A stretch of DNA of 64,000 nucleotides, from NCBI GenBank assembly GCA_016617855.1, contig JAECUM010005009.1:1-64000 (forward strand). Direction: 5' to 3'. The notes below the pieces were generated by a model that saw only the letters and a program-made list of their open reading frames with translations, was not told the DNA's origin and ran no database searches. Below, piece after piece: positions 34,214 through 46,600 of the stretch. The position numbers and the translations under genes were made by a program. This stretch comes from Megalonaias nervosa. Taxonomy: Eukaryota; Mollusca; Bivalvia; Unionida; Unionidae. How positions within the stretch are numbered: the first letter of the stretch is position 1; every line of letters begins with the position of its first letter.

Positions 34214-37200
34214 AATCTAAAGCTATGTTAAAGCTAAAAAAAAACTAGAACCTTTACCTGCAAAATTTAAACAGACGATAAATATTTGCTGGCCTATAAG
34301 TTGATACTTTTGGATTAGAAAGTCTGGGCTACATTGTATATTCTAAATCGACATGTATATGGATTATGTCATTCAAATTTTGTTATTGTTCATCGTGTAA
34401 TTTTTTGTTATGTAAAAAAAATATTTTTCTCCAAAAGTATGAAAAATAATGTGTAAAATAATTATCGTTTTGGAAAGATATTCCATACTAAATAAATTAG
34501 CACCCGAGAATGAGAAGGATCTTAAATTGTCTACATGATTTACTCTATTAAATTCATGTGCATCAGATGTAATTGCGCTAAAACAGTATGTAATAGTACT
34601 ATATATTGTTTTAATTTGATTACATATATGTGCATTAGAAAATGAATAACAATGACAAAGACAGGTATTTAATTGTATTTTCTTCTTGCACCTCGTGATC
34701 AAATAAAATATGCCCTGATATGAGAGAGAGGTTTCAGGACAATTATAATCTGTATTGTTAAATTAGTTGACAATAGTGATCATATTCCTGTACAAAGGCA
34801 ATGCTACATTCCATTATCAATTGATACCACTGTGCCAACAACTCCTTCTAGTTTTAATTATGGTATCCATTACCTCAAGAACAAAACAGTTTAGCAGTGT
34901 TATGTACATGCTATTAAATACACTAATGCTTGAGTCAAGTCATTCCAATTATAACCTGTTTGAGGTCAATGTTCGGCAGACCAGATCAAATTGGGAAATG
35001 AGACTACCCATAGGGTATTATGAATATAGTACCATGTAATGCCAGGTGCTTACTCATGCAAGTTTCTCAACCAGTGACACATTTTGTAGTCAATGACAGA
35101 AATGTCATTCAGACTAACAACTAGCATGAGCAAAGATAAAAACCATATGCCATATGACTATGGGAAGTGTACATGAACTTACTCTTATTTGTTGGGAAAG
35201 GAGATGTCATTGTGTATACAAAGAAAATTACACAATATGATTCAGTGATCATTTTTGGGATTTGACCTAAATGGAGCCTATATGGATATAAATATTGTGA
35301 ACATTTAAATTTGAAACTGAAGGATTATGGCATGTATTTTATTAGTTTACATTTACTGTTTACTTTATTACTGTTTTCCCTTTCATCAAAAGCTACAGAT
35401 AAACAAGGCAGTAATGTACAAAATAGCATGAAATGCGATGGAATGCACATGCCTTTCTCATCAAAACAGAACTCTGGAAAAGACATTTTAGCATCAGTGA
35501 TGCAATTTCCCTGTAATCTGAAATACATACTATTAATATTCATGAAAATGGAAGTTGCTAAAGTTCATTTCACACTGCATTGCGAATTTTAACCTATCTG
35601 TAAATTATTAACTTTTCAGGTCATCTATAGCTAAAAGTAGCTAATTTGTTTTAAATATTTTGTGTGAAACAAATTAGATACTTTTAACTACATTGTGGTG
35701 CTGATCTGCGAATTTATGGAAAATTCACGATGCTATGTGGACAAACAGTAGTAAAAATACAAGGTATTGCTCTTTCCTTGTCTTATACTCAGTATCTACC
35801 TTTATATGGAAACTGTACAAAATGTGCAAATTCGATTTAAACTTGACAGTGACTTATAGGCCGACAAATAGGGTAGATTTTCCAGTTGTGATTACAGTGT
35901 GTTCTTCGATTTCTTTTTAGTAATTCGATTAATTTGCATTCAGGCCAAGAAAGTTTAAATTTGTGTTCAGAGTTATAGTTTTGTTATTTGTACATTTTCA
36001 TATTTTTGTTAAGCAAATATTTTTCCTGTCAGTGAAGTAGTTCTTATATATTTGTCATTCAATAAACAAGCATTGAAAGTATTACCAACTTCAAAAATGT
36101 AAATTTGAATATTTCCATCAGAAAATTGAGTGTTGTCTCTGAAGTCAAGAGTACTTCAGTATAATTATGCAGTACGTTTTTTTAACATGCTGTTTAAATT
36201 TTGCTTCTTTTTACAAATATGCTCTTCCTGTACATATTTTTCATATTAGTTTTAAAGAAGTTTGCATTTTAATTTCTTTACCCATAGTATATTGAGACAT
36301 GTATACTTTGGTAAGATATATACAGCAGTTTTGAAATGGGACATTGCATACCTTAAATGCAAGGTCTAGTACAATTTTATTGCTCCAACTTAAGTTTGTC
36401 TGAATATTCTGAAGGCAAAACTTATTAAACATCTTTCAGATGAATCTGTTTATGCAACAGTTCTGTTTGTCAGACGTTTAAAATGTCAATCAATGAGATT
36501 ATGTCGGATCTATATTCTTGTCTTGTATTTTAGCATGTGTTTTAGTGTGCTCAAAGGTCCGTTGCCCACTTCTCATTTTTATAAGTCTTTTTGGACTTCA
36601 CGGGAAAAAATCTAATTGGAATTATAGCACAGATAACTTAAATTTTGTTTGCTTCTTTCTCTGAATAAGTAAAGATGAAATTATTTGAATTACTCAATAC
36701 ATTTACACTTTACAAAGGAAATTGTCTCGCTTTAATGTTCCTTCCAAAAACAAATTGACAGTTTGACGTTTCATCGGGTTTTAAAGGAACTACCTTATCT
36801 GATTATAATAGGAATTGTTCATGCAGACAGTAATGATAACTTAGATGATATTTTCATGTAACAATGCAGTAGTATTGCGTATGTCTTCCTGTGATGCCAT
36901 ATTTTGTCAAGACTCCTCCATCTTAGATGGTAGTTGATGTAATTTCGTTCATCTGTCAACCACCTAGATTACCCTTAATGTTGCAGTTTTTTACTTTCAC
37001 TTTAATACCAATGTAACCAACATTTTGAATATTGTTCATGAGTGGACTCAACATGCAGGGCTGTGGCCAGCTTCATGTACTTATTCACGAATGAGATACA
37101 AATTGACTGAAATTAATTTCTTTGGGTTGCATCTTTTATATTAAATATTTTTGTGGAGATGATGATTATAGCCATTTACTGTATGCAGTTAAATATGTGT

Positions 37201-37320
37201 CATATTCATACATGCCTATCTGGATGGCTTAATTAAATTATAATGTAATTTAATCATTTAATCGTTTTCTTTTTCTTCTAAACTTCCTACTGTTATTTAT
37301 TTTTAATACTTTGGTTTCAG
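34214..37320. other. No gene seen
   Basis: AT-rich, without supported exons, RNAs or tandem arrays. ORFs at 34767-35039 and 35311-35592 show no family motif. Confidence 0.5.
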
Positions 37321-38507
37321 ACATTATTAGGTAGGTGGCCATAGCAGCTCAGTAGGCGGATCATTGGTCATGAGTTCGCTACACTGCAAAGGAAAAATAA
37401 AGCCGGACTTTAGATCCTGAATAAGAACACACTGACTAGATTTTTTCTCAGATACAGGCAATGTACCTGATAATAAAAGACTCGGAGAAGCTCCTGTGTA
37501 CCTTAATATTTTAATGGGGTTGTGCTTGGCAGAATTGCCCACAGGTCATGTAGAACCTTTCAATATGAATGGCGTATAATTCTCAATAATAAAATCAGAC
37601 TGATTTGTTGATCCAACAAATTTATTACTTTCAATACATGACTGTGACGTTGACCTCTTAAAATAAGAGCATTTGGAAAGTCTGTCTTTATTATGTTGCT
37701 TATTTTTCAATCTGTAGCAATTAGAAATAACATGCACTTTCTTGTTGCAATAAGTGCACATAGGTCGAGATAAAGATTTCGTCAGTCTTGTCATAATTAT
37801 GATATCTAAAACACGCCAGACGCAGACTTGCGAGTACTGATACGAGAATGAGATGATTTTTACCAGAAAAACTGCTGAGAGGAAAATTGAAAGACAGAAG
37901 AAACTTTTGAGTCAGGGAATAATCATCAGCCGTATAAGCAACATTTTCTAGCGTTTCAACCTTTTACGCGCAACTCTAGGTCCTGTCGTCACTATGGACA
38001 AAATATTTGATTTGAACCTTTCAACTAATATAAGCTGTCTGAGGTTATGTTAATCTTGATCAACCTTTTTGGACCAAGCACCACTGATCCAGTATTTGTT
38101 CTTTTTCTCTTGCAAATTTGACATGGGTCTGTCCAGTTTCCGTTTTTAAATTCCTAACTTGTGTTGATATACGTCAGGTACCAACTCATAACCCCTCAAG
38201 ATACATTCCTTAACCACATCATGATTAATACTTTGTTGTAATGACCGCGAAGTGTAGATTTTATTAGCTTTGCCCATAAGTACACTTTGTAAAAATATAT
38301 CCCAATGCTCTCTTGGCCATATTGATCTACCTCCTCTTCCCTAAAAATTGGTACTAACCTATTATTTATGATAGCATTAAAACATGAGTTTGTATGTAAA
38401 GGGAGGGGTTGCTTTTCACTTTTCAGTTCAAATTTGTAATGTAAATTGCATTTCCCCTTTTTCTCTCTGTATTTCCATATCTTCTCTTTTATTTCCATTT
38501 GCCTATC

Positions 38508-38808
38508 GACCACTCCAGTGGCCTAGTGGCTAGAGCGTCCATCCCGGATGCAGGATCTCGCAGGTTCGAACCCCAGCCAAGTCATACCAAAGACATAAAA
38601 ATGGTACTAACAGCTGCCTCGTTAGGTGCTTAGCATTAAGAGGTTAGTGTTGGGACTGGTTGGCCTGATGTTAGGATAATGTGACTGGGTGGGACAGCAG
38701 CATGATGCCCCAGTGCTGGACATCTCTATATACTGCCATGCTGCAGACATCGTAGCGATATGACTGAAAAATTGTTAAAGCTACAATAAATATCCAAATC
38801 ACGCACAC
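38508..38808 (+). mobile_element. tRNA-derived SINE, second family, copy 2
   Basis: The head contains TGGCCTAGTGGCTAGAGCG (A-box) and GGTTCGAACCCC (B-box). The body shares AGCATTAAGAGGTTA and GATGCCCCAGTGCT with 24908-25195. It is flanked by TCCATTTGCCTATC (38494-38507) and TCCATTTGCATATC (38809-38822), one mismatch. It sits inside the Gypsy gag remnant. Confidence 0.88.
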
Positions 38809-38819
38809 TCCATTTGCAT

Positions 38820-38822
<3 letters not shown>

Positions 38823-38879
<57 letters not shown>
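38823..38879. repeat. (CT)n microsatellite inside gag
   Basis: On the gag sense strand it is (GA)n, coding alternating Arg-Glu. The related gag at 63240-63290 has a short GA-rich coding run at the same place in its coiled coil, so this microsatellite probably expanded from coding sequence. Confidence 0.8.
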
Positions 38880-38884
<5 letters not shown>

Positions 38885-39564
38885 TTTCAGCAACTCTCTT
38901 TATGCCATTGCATTTGTCTTTCTCTTCTTCAAATGAATTCCAGTAGTGATAAGAACAAATTTTAATATTGAATTTGATGATATGTCAGTAGCCTCGAATG
39001 TGCTAATGTGCCAAGTCTTCCTGTATCATGCTGATATATTCCAAAACGCCTTTGAATGAATTCAGTACAATTCCAAAATAGTGATTTAGTTCAAGAAGTA
39101 ATAATGAGTACATTGAAATTTCAGTGAATAATTTAAAGAAATTAATCCTTTGCAATATTAACTGAAACACAACCTAAATTGAGTCCTCAGAAACTGATGT
39201 TAAGACATCATATACAATAGAGAAATTCTGTTTACTTCTCCCATTGTTAGAAAAAAAAATTAATAACAGTACTAAGTTGAAGGTTATTTAGAGAATATTT
39301 TAAGGTTTAAACAAGGTCAGGTCTCTTACTAAAACTGAAGTTAAGAAAATGCAACAGGTACACTTGGAATTTTCATGAGGAACACCAGTGTCCTAAATTC
39401 AAATTCAAGTAAACATATTTACCTCCAGTAATAATGATCTTAATATATAATCTAAAATCAGAGAAATATTACCTATGTATTATTGTGGGGATTTTTTATG
39501 GTGGAGTGGGGTGCTCCCAATATTTCATTTAAACCATTGTTGAAGTCCCATCCAGGCTCGACTT

Positions 39565-40828
39565 TGTTGGAAGTTAACTTTAGTGAAAGATTGATGTAAA
39601 GCTCCGAGTCCCCAGTCAGCAATGCCGACGGTTAGATGGTTAAATATACAAAAAAAGGTAAAATTCAATGAATAACAATTTAATAACAATTCAATAGCCA
39701 GATGATTAAAAATTCCAATTACACTTCTTCCGCTCGACCCTTTAATAGCCTACTGCATCACTTGATTAGCAGTGTGAGATTGATTTCCACACGCCCTTGT
39801 ATTCTACTTTGGTATTCTTCTCTCTCCTATTTCTCACAATTCTTTCTCCTCTTCCTCCCCAACTTTCTCCAAATTCCTTTTCCTCCTCCTCGACTGCTCT
39901 ATACTCCTCCTCCTCCTCCACTTTCTCCTCCAGACTCCTTTTCCTCCTCCTCCTCCACACTCTCTCCACCTTCTCTCCACCGACTAGACTTCTGTCGACT
40001 TCTACTGTTCGGCTAGTCTCAATTCCGTCTCCATCTCTTGGAGACTCGGGACTCAACAGAACCGGGAGTTTTGTCCCCTAAAAAGCTTCCTTTTCGAAGC
40101 TTTGTCTTTCCTTAGAATCTACCTCTAAGTTTTACCGCCAAATTACGAGTGGCTTCTCTCGGAGTAACCCTATTGCTCAGAAATCTGCCTAGGCGAAACT
40201 AAATTTTTCTTAGAGTTCTGAAAGTTATAATTCGGCCTGCATTGTAATCTCACCCTCTGTCTCAATTCCGATAGGATATCGCTGTGAACCGATCCAATCA
40301 ATCTTAGCGGACAATGTCCCTCTCGCTGTCTGTCAACGTGGGGACGTACAAGAACACGCCCCGCACATCCCGCGGGCTTCGTTCTGATCTTAGGACTAAG
40401 CTGTAACACATAGAAGTGAAGTGGTGCGATCTATCGCCTGTACCGATTCAAGATTCCGCTCTCCGGCCGGTCAGGTAAACTAGCATAAGAGTTTAACACT
40501 CGCCCCGCGGCAATGTTTGGAGATCAAACACAAAGCCGCGGTACTATTCAAGACAAGAAGACTATAGCTTGCTTTTACATGTGTTTATAGCTGGGGCATA
40601 GCAAACGTGACAATTATATTGTTTACACAACAATAAGAGTTTTGTCAGGTAGGCATTAAACTCAATTACTGACCAAGGTCAATCTTACAATTTAGATATA
40701 CGTGACAAATAATCATGGATAAAAGCCAACAAAATATAAATTAAATATACATCACAAGCGTTGTTACATGTTTTTAAAGTTGTGCTTTTATATTTCAGCG
40801 GCATCTAGAGTCTCTGCTACTTCCAACA
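39565..40828 (-). other. GC-richer block, candidate LTR
   Basis: The block begins TGTTGGAAGT and ends ACTTCCAACA, a perfect 10-base inversion with TG...CA ends, as in an LTR. It is clearly richer in GC than its neighbours, with a CTCC-rich strand at 39830-39980 and a small hairpin AAAGCTTC/GAAGCTTT near 40082. Just outside its left end, the minus strand reads GAGCCTGGATGGGAC, which could be a primer-binding site. The Gypsy gag lies 0.6 kb farther on in the same orientation. No matching second LTR was found and the flanks show no target duplication, so this is tentative. The ORFs in it are compositional. Confidence 0.35.
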
Positions 40829-43400
40829 TTTAGATTAAGAGAATAAATCCTTGCATTGTACCACCTGTATAATATGTACAGGGACACACCACCACCAGTT
40901 TTGCTTTTATTGCAAAATACCACTGTAACAATGCATCACTCTAAACAAATATGGTGCTGATCTGATGTCTAATATGAACACAACAGTGTTGCTTTGGTCC
41001 TATTAGTTTGATCTTCTTGGAGGAGGGATCATGAACGTGTTACGATATGTGATCTGAAACTGTTTCAATGCAATATATTACATGTTAAAAATTGAATACT
41101 GATGATGTCATATGTTCAAAAAGTAGGAATAAAGAATAACTGAATCTGATTTTATGCTCTCCCCCTCGCCCATCTAGTACAATGGTTATAGTTGTAAATC
41201 TCGTCATCAGTTACCAGTACAAGTCCTCAATTTGATGCAGAATAATAGACCCTCGTATTATTATTATTATTATTATTAGGGTTTTCGACTTGCCTGATGC
41301 CAGAAGAAATTCATATTAGTACTGGGCATTACCCTGCGAGCAAGGCAAAAAATTTTAAGAGAAGTCGAGTACAGTTCATAAATCTTTTTGTTCTGCAATT
41401 TTCATACTTTGCGATCTCCCGAAAGTACACATATCATCACCTTTATGTATGATTACATATATCGCAATCTTCTTTTACGTAATGGTCCACAGTTTCTGTA
41501 ATCAGTCTATCCCTGTTAGAGTGCATAATTTCCATTTTGTAATCCGTGATATAACATGAATATTTGAATCAAATTTTGACAGCAGGAACTATATATTTAT
41601 ATTTTAACTTGTCAGTTACATTTCAATATATAAAAATTACGTCACCTATAGAGTGTTGGTATAAAGCAATTTGATATAACAATACTGTTGGTATATCGAA
41701 TTATGATCCGCCCATGACGCAGTAATTCGCATATATAAACATTCTTGCAACTGCACCCTTGCAACTGTGTGCTGTCCACTCATTAATCACTAGTGACGTA
41801 TGAAAATAACGATAAAAAATATTAATAATCCCCGTTTTCTAAATGTATGTTAATATGGTACACAATTTCATCGCAATCCTCTCTGCTTTCCGTTCTCCCT
41901 CCTCTCTCATGCATCAGGGTCAAAATACTCAGAAACCTGGGGTGAGAGAGAAAAAGAATTTGGGCTGGATGAAAACCTTGAAATTGAACTTAGACCAAGT
42001 AACCTACAAGAATATGGTTCGTTGTAACGGTGTATGTACAGTTGCGTCATGATTTGTATAATCAAAGCCAGAAAGTTTGCATACCCTGTCGACATTATAC
42101 GACATGTACTGTGATGTGTGTGTGTGTGATCTGCATAATTCGGCAAGCCTCTTTTTCTTTAATGAAAAAGTTATACATCTCATGGTATATCATTGATACA
42201 GCGTACATACTATATATATATAATCGGCGTTTATCATCTATTGTCTGATTGTTTACTTGAAAATTACAGAAGGCTGATAACTATTTATTGTTTGGAAAAG
42301 AAGTAAACAAATATAAATAAGTATTCTAAACTCCATTTCAAAATTAAGCTAGTCAGAGATAGTTTAAATGCATGTCCCCAACTTCAATGTGACTAGATGA
42401 TTATTGTTAAACAAATGGATACGTCAGCATTCTCAAATTATTTAGTTTAAGAAAAAAAAAAATTTTCCATAACGTCTAGCTTTCATTACTGTACATATTG
42501 ATCTGATAGCATATTCAGGCGTAGAAAAGTGAACTTAACGTTTCCAAAAGCAAATCAAATGAACCATTTCGAAGAAAAATATGTAATGTTTCAGTTCAAC
42601 GTATTTTACCTACCCCCATCCCTTCTTTCTATACTCTCTTTCTCAATTCTAGCTATTTCAAAGCCATAATATATTTATCTATGTATGTACACATGCATAT
42701 ATTTACATTCTAACCCTTCCTTTTCTCGCGTACATATTTATCTTCATTTACTATTTACACACGTTTTTGATAACTTTAATTATGGGCATATGGTTTTAAG
42801 GCATAAACAAAGAAAAAAGGGGTAAAAAGATTAACTGTAAAACGAATGTAACGCAATTTACTTAACTTCCCGTTTTATTCTGCCTAATATTTAAACTTTA
42901 GTTGTGATATATTGCCATATAATGGGTCAAGCGCTGATTGCCCAAAGGCAACTTCAGTTTCAGTGAATTTGCCATGGGCAAACATTTGTGTTCCTTTGGT
43001 GTCAACCTAAATTTTTAAAAATCTTATGTTTTATTTTAATAGATGAATTGACAATTTGATATTCTTAAGTTTTAATTATGCACTGTCTAGACTTGATGCA
43101 TATTTTTGTTGTAATAATGTTTCTCATTTGACAACTTGATGGCAATTTTTGATTGTGTTAATAAAAGAGGTCACGAAGTTGCAAAACAGTGCCTGCGGTG
43201 TTGTTTTCGGCGAAATAACTTAAACTTATATTTTTAAGAGATTTGAACATTTAAGCGCATGTATCTGACTGTCTACAGATTTAATTGCAGATAAATTAGT
43301 TTTCGAGCTTTTAAATAGATATCTTCTCATGTTTTTGCAGGACAGGCGCAATAAGAGAAAAAAATATTCAGGTTCTCAGGTTGATGGTAGTATTTGATTG
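40829..43400. other. No gene seen
   Basis: Contains an (ATT)n run near 41260-41278 and no supported exon. The ORFs at 41843-42248 lack family motifs. Confidence 0.5.
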
Positions 43401-43409
43401 TGTGTAATT

Positions 43410-43614
43410 AGACCTCACAATGACGTCCTCACAAAGATGGTAATGTAAGAGTAGTCCTCATAATGTTTAAAGAACTACACGGCAAAAAAGAAGTGATAAG
43501 ATGTGACCTGGCTTGCAGTTAAGCTTACTTTCAAATTTCTAACCTATACTTTCATTCCTTCTTATGGTCCTCGAAATGTAGTCATATATCAAGGTCCTCA
43601 CAAGTATATGAATA

Positions 43615-43651
<37 letters not shown>
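43410..43651. repeat. (TG)n-linked dispersed repeat, second copy
   Basis: TCCTCACAAAGATGGTAATG, later GGTCCTCACAAGTATATGAA, then a TG run (43619-43651). Compare 28511-28720. Confidence 0.5.
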
Positions 43652-43654
<3 letters not shown>

Positions 43655-46600
43655 CGATAAGCCTAGATTTGGTCAAAGTTGAAACGTAAGATAGAGATAT
43701 TGGGTGGTAGCATGTATTTAATCGTAAAGACAATTACGACCAAATGTTTCGCGATCGATTTCTCGTTGTTGTCTCTTTTTTTCTCTCTGAAGTATTATGT
43801 TTAGAAACAATCCTGCTGGCCTAAAAAATAGTAATGAATTCCATGTTTAATGAGTAAACTACAGATGCTCTAAAATGCTGCTTTCAAATTTGATATATGT
43901 ACATGGCTGTATAAGGCTAGTGTAAAACAATACTTTATATTGAAGGCCCAATTTTAGCGTTTGTTTCTTTGAAAATAGTTTTATATCATTGTCCAATCTT
44001 GCTCATAAAGAACTCTATTGATATTTGTTCTTAAATTAGCCTGTCTTCCGTATAAATATGTATAATATACAGAAATATAAATTATTTTAAGATATACACT
44101 TCCCAAGAGTCCACATTTAGTACATACATCTTATTTAACTGACCCACCCCCCCACCCCCACCCCACCCCCCGGCGGCTAACGTACAGTGTTGGTAGAGCT
44201 GAGATGGCGTCGTCTCGATTCCGATTAACAGAATATATTTAATTTTTTGTGGATCAAGGCAAGTTATTATGCCCCTTACTTCTCCTTTATGGAAAAAGAG
44301 TGACGTTTGAATTTACAGAGCGGTGCAATAATGTAATCTTCATTGCATCTATCAATCTATCTGCCGACCATTTTGCACATGTCGCATTTGTAAAATCTCA
44401 TGAGTCACCGAACCACGATAAAACCTGTTGAAGTCTGCTGCCTGGGCAGAGTGTCTAGGGGTCTGTACATAGAAGAGTATATGCATTCCTCATCTTTATA
44501 AAGTATATTCCAATTATAAAAGTGCCAAATACATGTACATATTACTCTTAACGTAATATTTGCTCAGTTATATTTTACATTTATGATTTTGGTCTTGGTT
44601 ACATATCCGCTACATATAGTAAGAGTAAGACTTGGACCCTGATAATTACAAATTGATAAACCAATCAATGTACACACCGTTTGCTTCATCCAACCAATAT
44701 TTCAGTCACAAAACACTTAAATTTGTACACACCTTAAATTGCCACTTGGTTTTCAGTACCTTTAGTCAGTTTATAATTGTCTACAGCAGCAAGTAGCAGT
44801 CGTTGACGTGTAAAACAAAACTAATATAAAGGATAAGCATGAATGATTTGTAATTCATACTAGATGCAGAATACAGGACTATACGGAATAAAAAATAATG
44901 GTCGTATTTTACATACAAGAGTATTTGAAAGCCATTTTAAATACTATATGCAACATTTTGATGAGGAAAATTATCTATTTATAGCTTGTCTATTATAGAA
45001 ATATCTTGTTGTATTAATTATCTTCCACGTTTGACTCAAAATGCTGGTATACATTCATGTCTATGCAGAGTACAAATTCCAAAAGGCAATTGTAACAATC
45101 TAAATAATCTTTAGAACATAAATTCACAAAGCCGCTTGGTATGCGCGAGGCTCAAACGTGCAGACAGTGAGCTAAATTGTCGGCAAGATCGGGTAAAGAG
45201 ATCCAATTAACAAACAAAGTGCTCTCGGCTTAAACTATTGCAAATTTATTTGACAGTTTGAATATGATCACATCTAATTCTGATACACATATCAATGTTA
45301 ATGCTTCAGTGTGCAAGCATTTAAATTAGATGAAAATATTCGTACGAAACTGAGTCTAGATATTTATAATGCATTTATCAAATTAGATATATTTTAAGCG
45401 ATCAGTTATAGAAACAGCAACATCTTTCCAATGGATACATGTAAATACTTACAAACTTTGAACACAGATCTCGGGAAGTCATTTAAATATATATGAAGTA
45501 TAAACTAAGATCAAGAAAGACATACAGACACACATACAAGCAGGCAAATTTGCACAAAGACTCTAAGATATCTTATCGAAAACATTTTCCTTTAGACCTG
45601 AATTTATCAAAAGCATTGTATAAAGCGAACTAAATATACTTCAAGCTTGAATAAGTCTAGTTCCTCTACATTTCTAGTGAAATGTCACCTATATATTACG
45701 TGCGCATGTCACCCGTTTACATTTCATCGACTACCGCTCAGTGGAGTGAAAATCAATATAGTACATTTTGGGGGTTTTGTTTTCTTCAATTTGTCCACAG
45801 TTCGTCCTTCCTTCAACAATTTACCACTTTCTTTTCTTAAGCCCATTCTTCCATGAACAGACTTGAAACCCCTACAGCGTCCGAAGTTTTTGTTTTGCAT
45901 TTATTAAAACCCTTTGTTGCTATAGTCCAAGGAAAGAGATCGAGAGCACACGGACCTTTCATTTCATACAGTTACGGCACTTCGACAGAATCAAATCGAC
46001 AACCAAATGTCTTGTCAATTCTTGAACATTGGTCTCATTGTTTCTTCTCTTATTGCACCCAAGTCGGTGTAATGCTTTGGTGAATCATAGATTCAGATGC
46101 ATTTGACAATCTATAAATTTTAATCACGCTTCTAGAGTTAATGGCTACATTTATCTAAACTATAGGCATTCCAAGGACCTGTTAGCAACCAGGCATTCTA
46201 ATATTGTTTCAATCAGATATGTGTTCAAGTTTCATCTTTACAAGATCGTAGATTCAATCATTGAAAGATTTTTATCTTTTTCGAGAGATTTGATCCCCCA
46301 TTTTCTTGCAACATAACAGCTTTCAAACGCTGTAGGATTTCAGATTTTTGTTTTAAATTTGTTCAAATTACCTGTGAAACTCTTCCTTAAAACGAATGAA
46401 AAAGCTTCGATATTAGCGTTCTGTTTTAAGCAATGGGTCATGATCGATGTTCAACGGGTTAATGATAACGTATTCAGGCATTTTTGATTATTATAATAAT
46501 ATACTACGAAGATTCATTTATAGGATACCCTGTCAGTGCCATTATTCGCCAATTTTGTATCATTTTATATAAAGATATTACCTTTAACGACCTAAAAATA

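Larger units (their letters stand above)
37327..38960 (-). mobile_element. Ty3/Gypsy gag to protease remnant, SINE-interrupted
   Basis: On the minus strand, a coiled-coil Lys/Glu-rich gag N-part (about 38930-38823 and 38500-38400) is followed by a gag core with VPIFREEEVDQ (about 38330). Next come further gag segments in shifted frames, a CCHC knuckle of form CX2CX4HX4C (near 37762-37720), and a protease-like ILRYTGASPSLLL (near 37460). The usual protease triad D-T-G reads Y-T-G, so the catalytic aspartate is lost. No RT or integrase follows at lower coordinates. Related gag lies at 62855-64000 and related pol at 49975-51290. The fragment is dead. Confidence 0.8.

Noticed and set aside
35311..35592. 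Overlapping plus and minus ORFs of 93 and 72 codons
   Set aside because: Neither shows a recognisable motif or intron border; most likely chance.
39702..40081. Overlapping long ORFs on both strands
   Set aside because: They arise from the CTCC-rich composition; no domain or codon pattern supports a protein.
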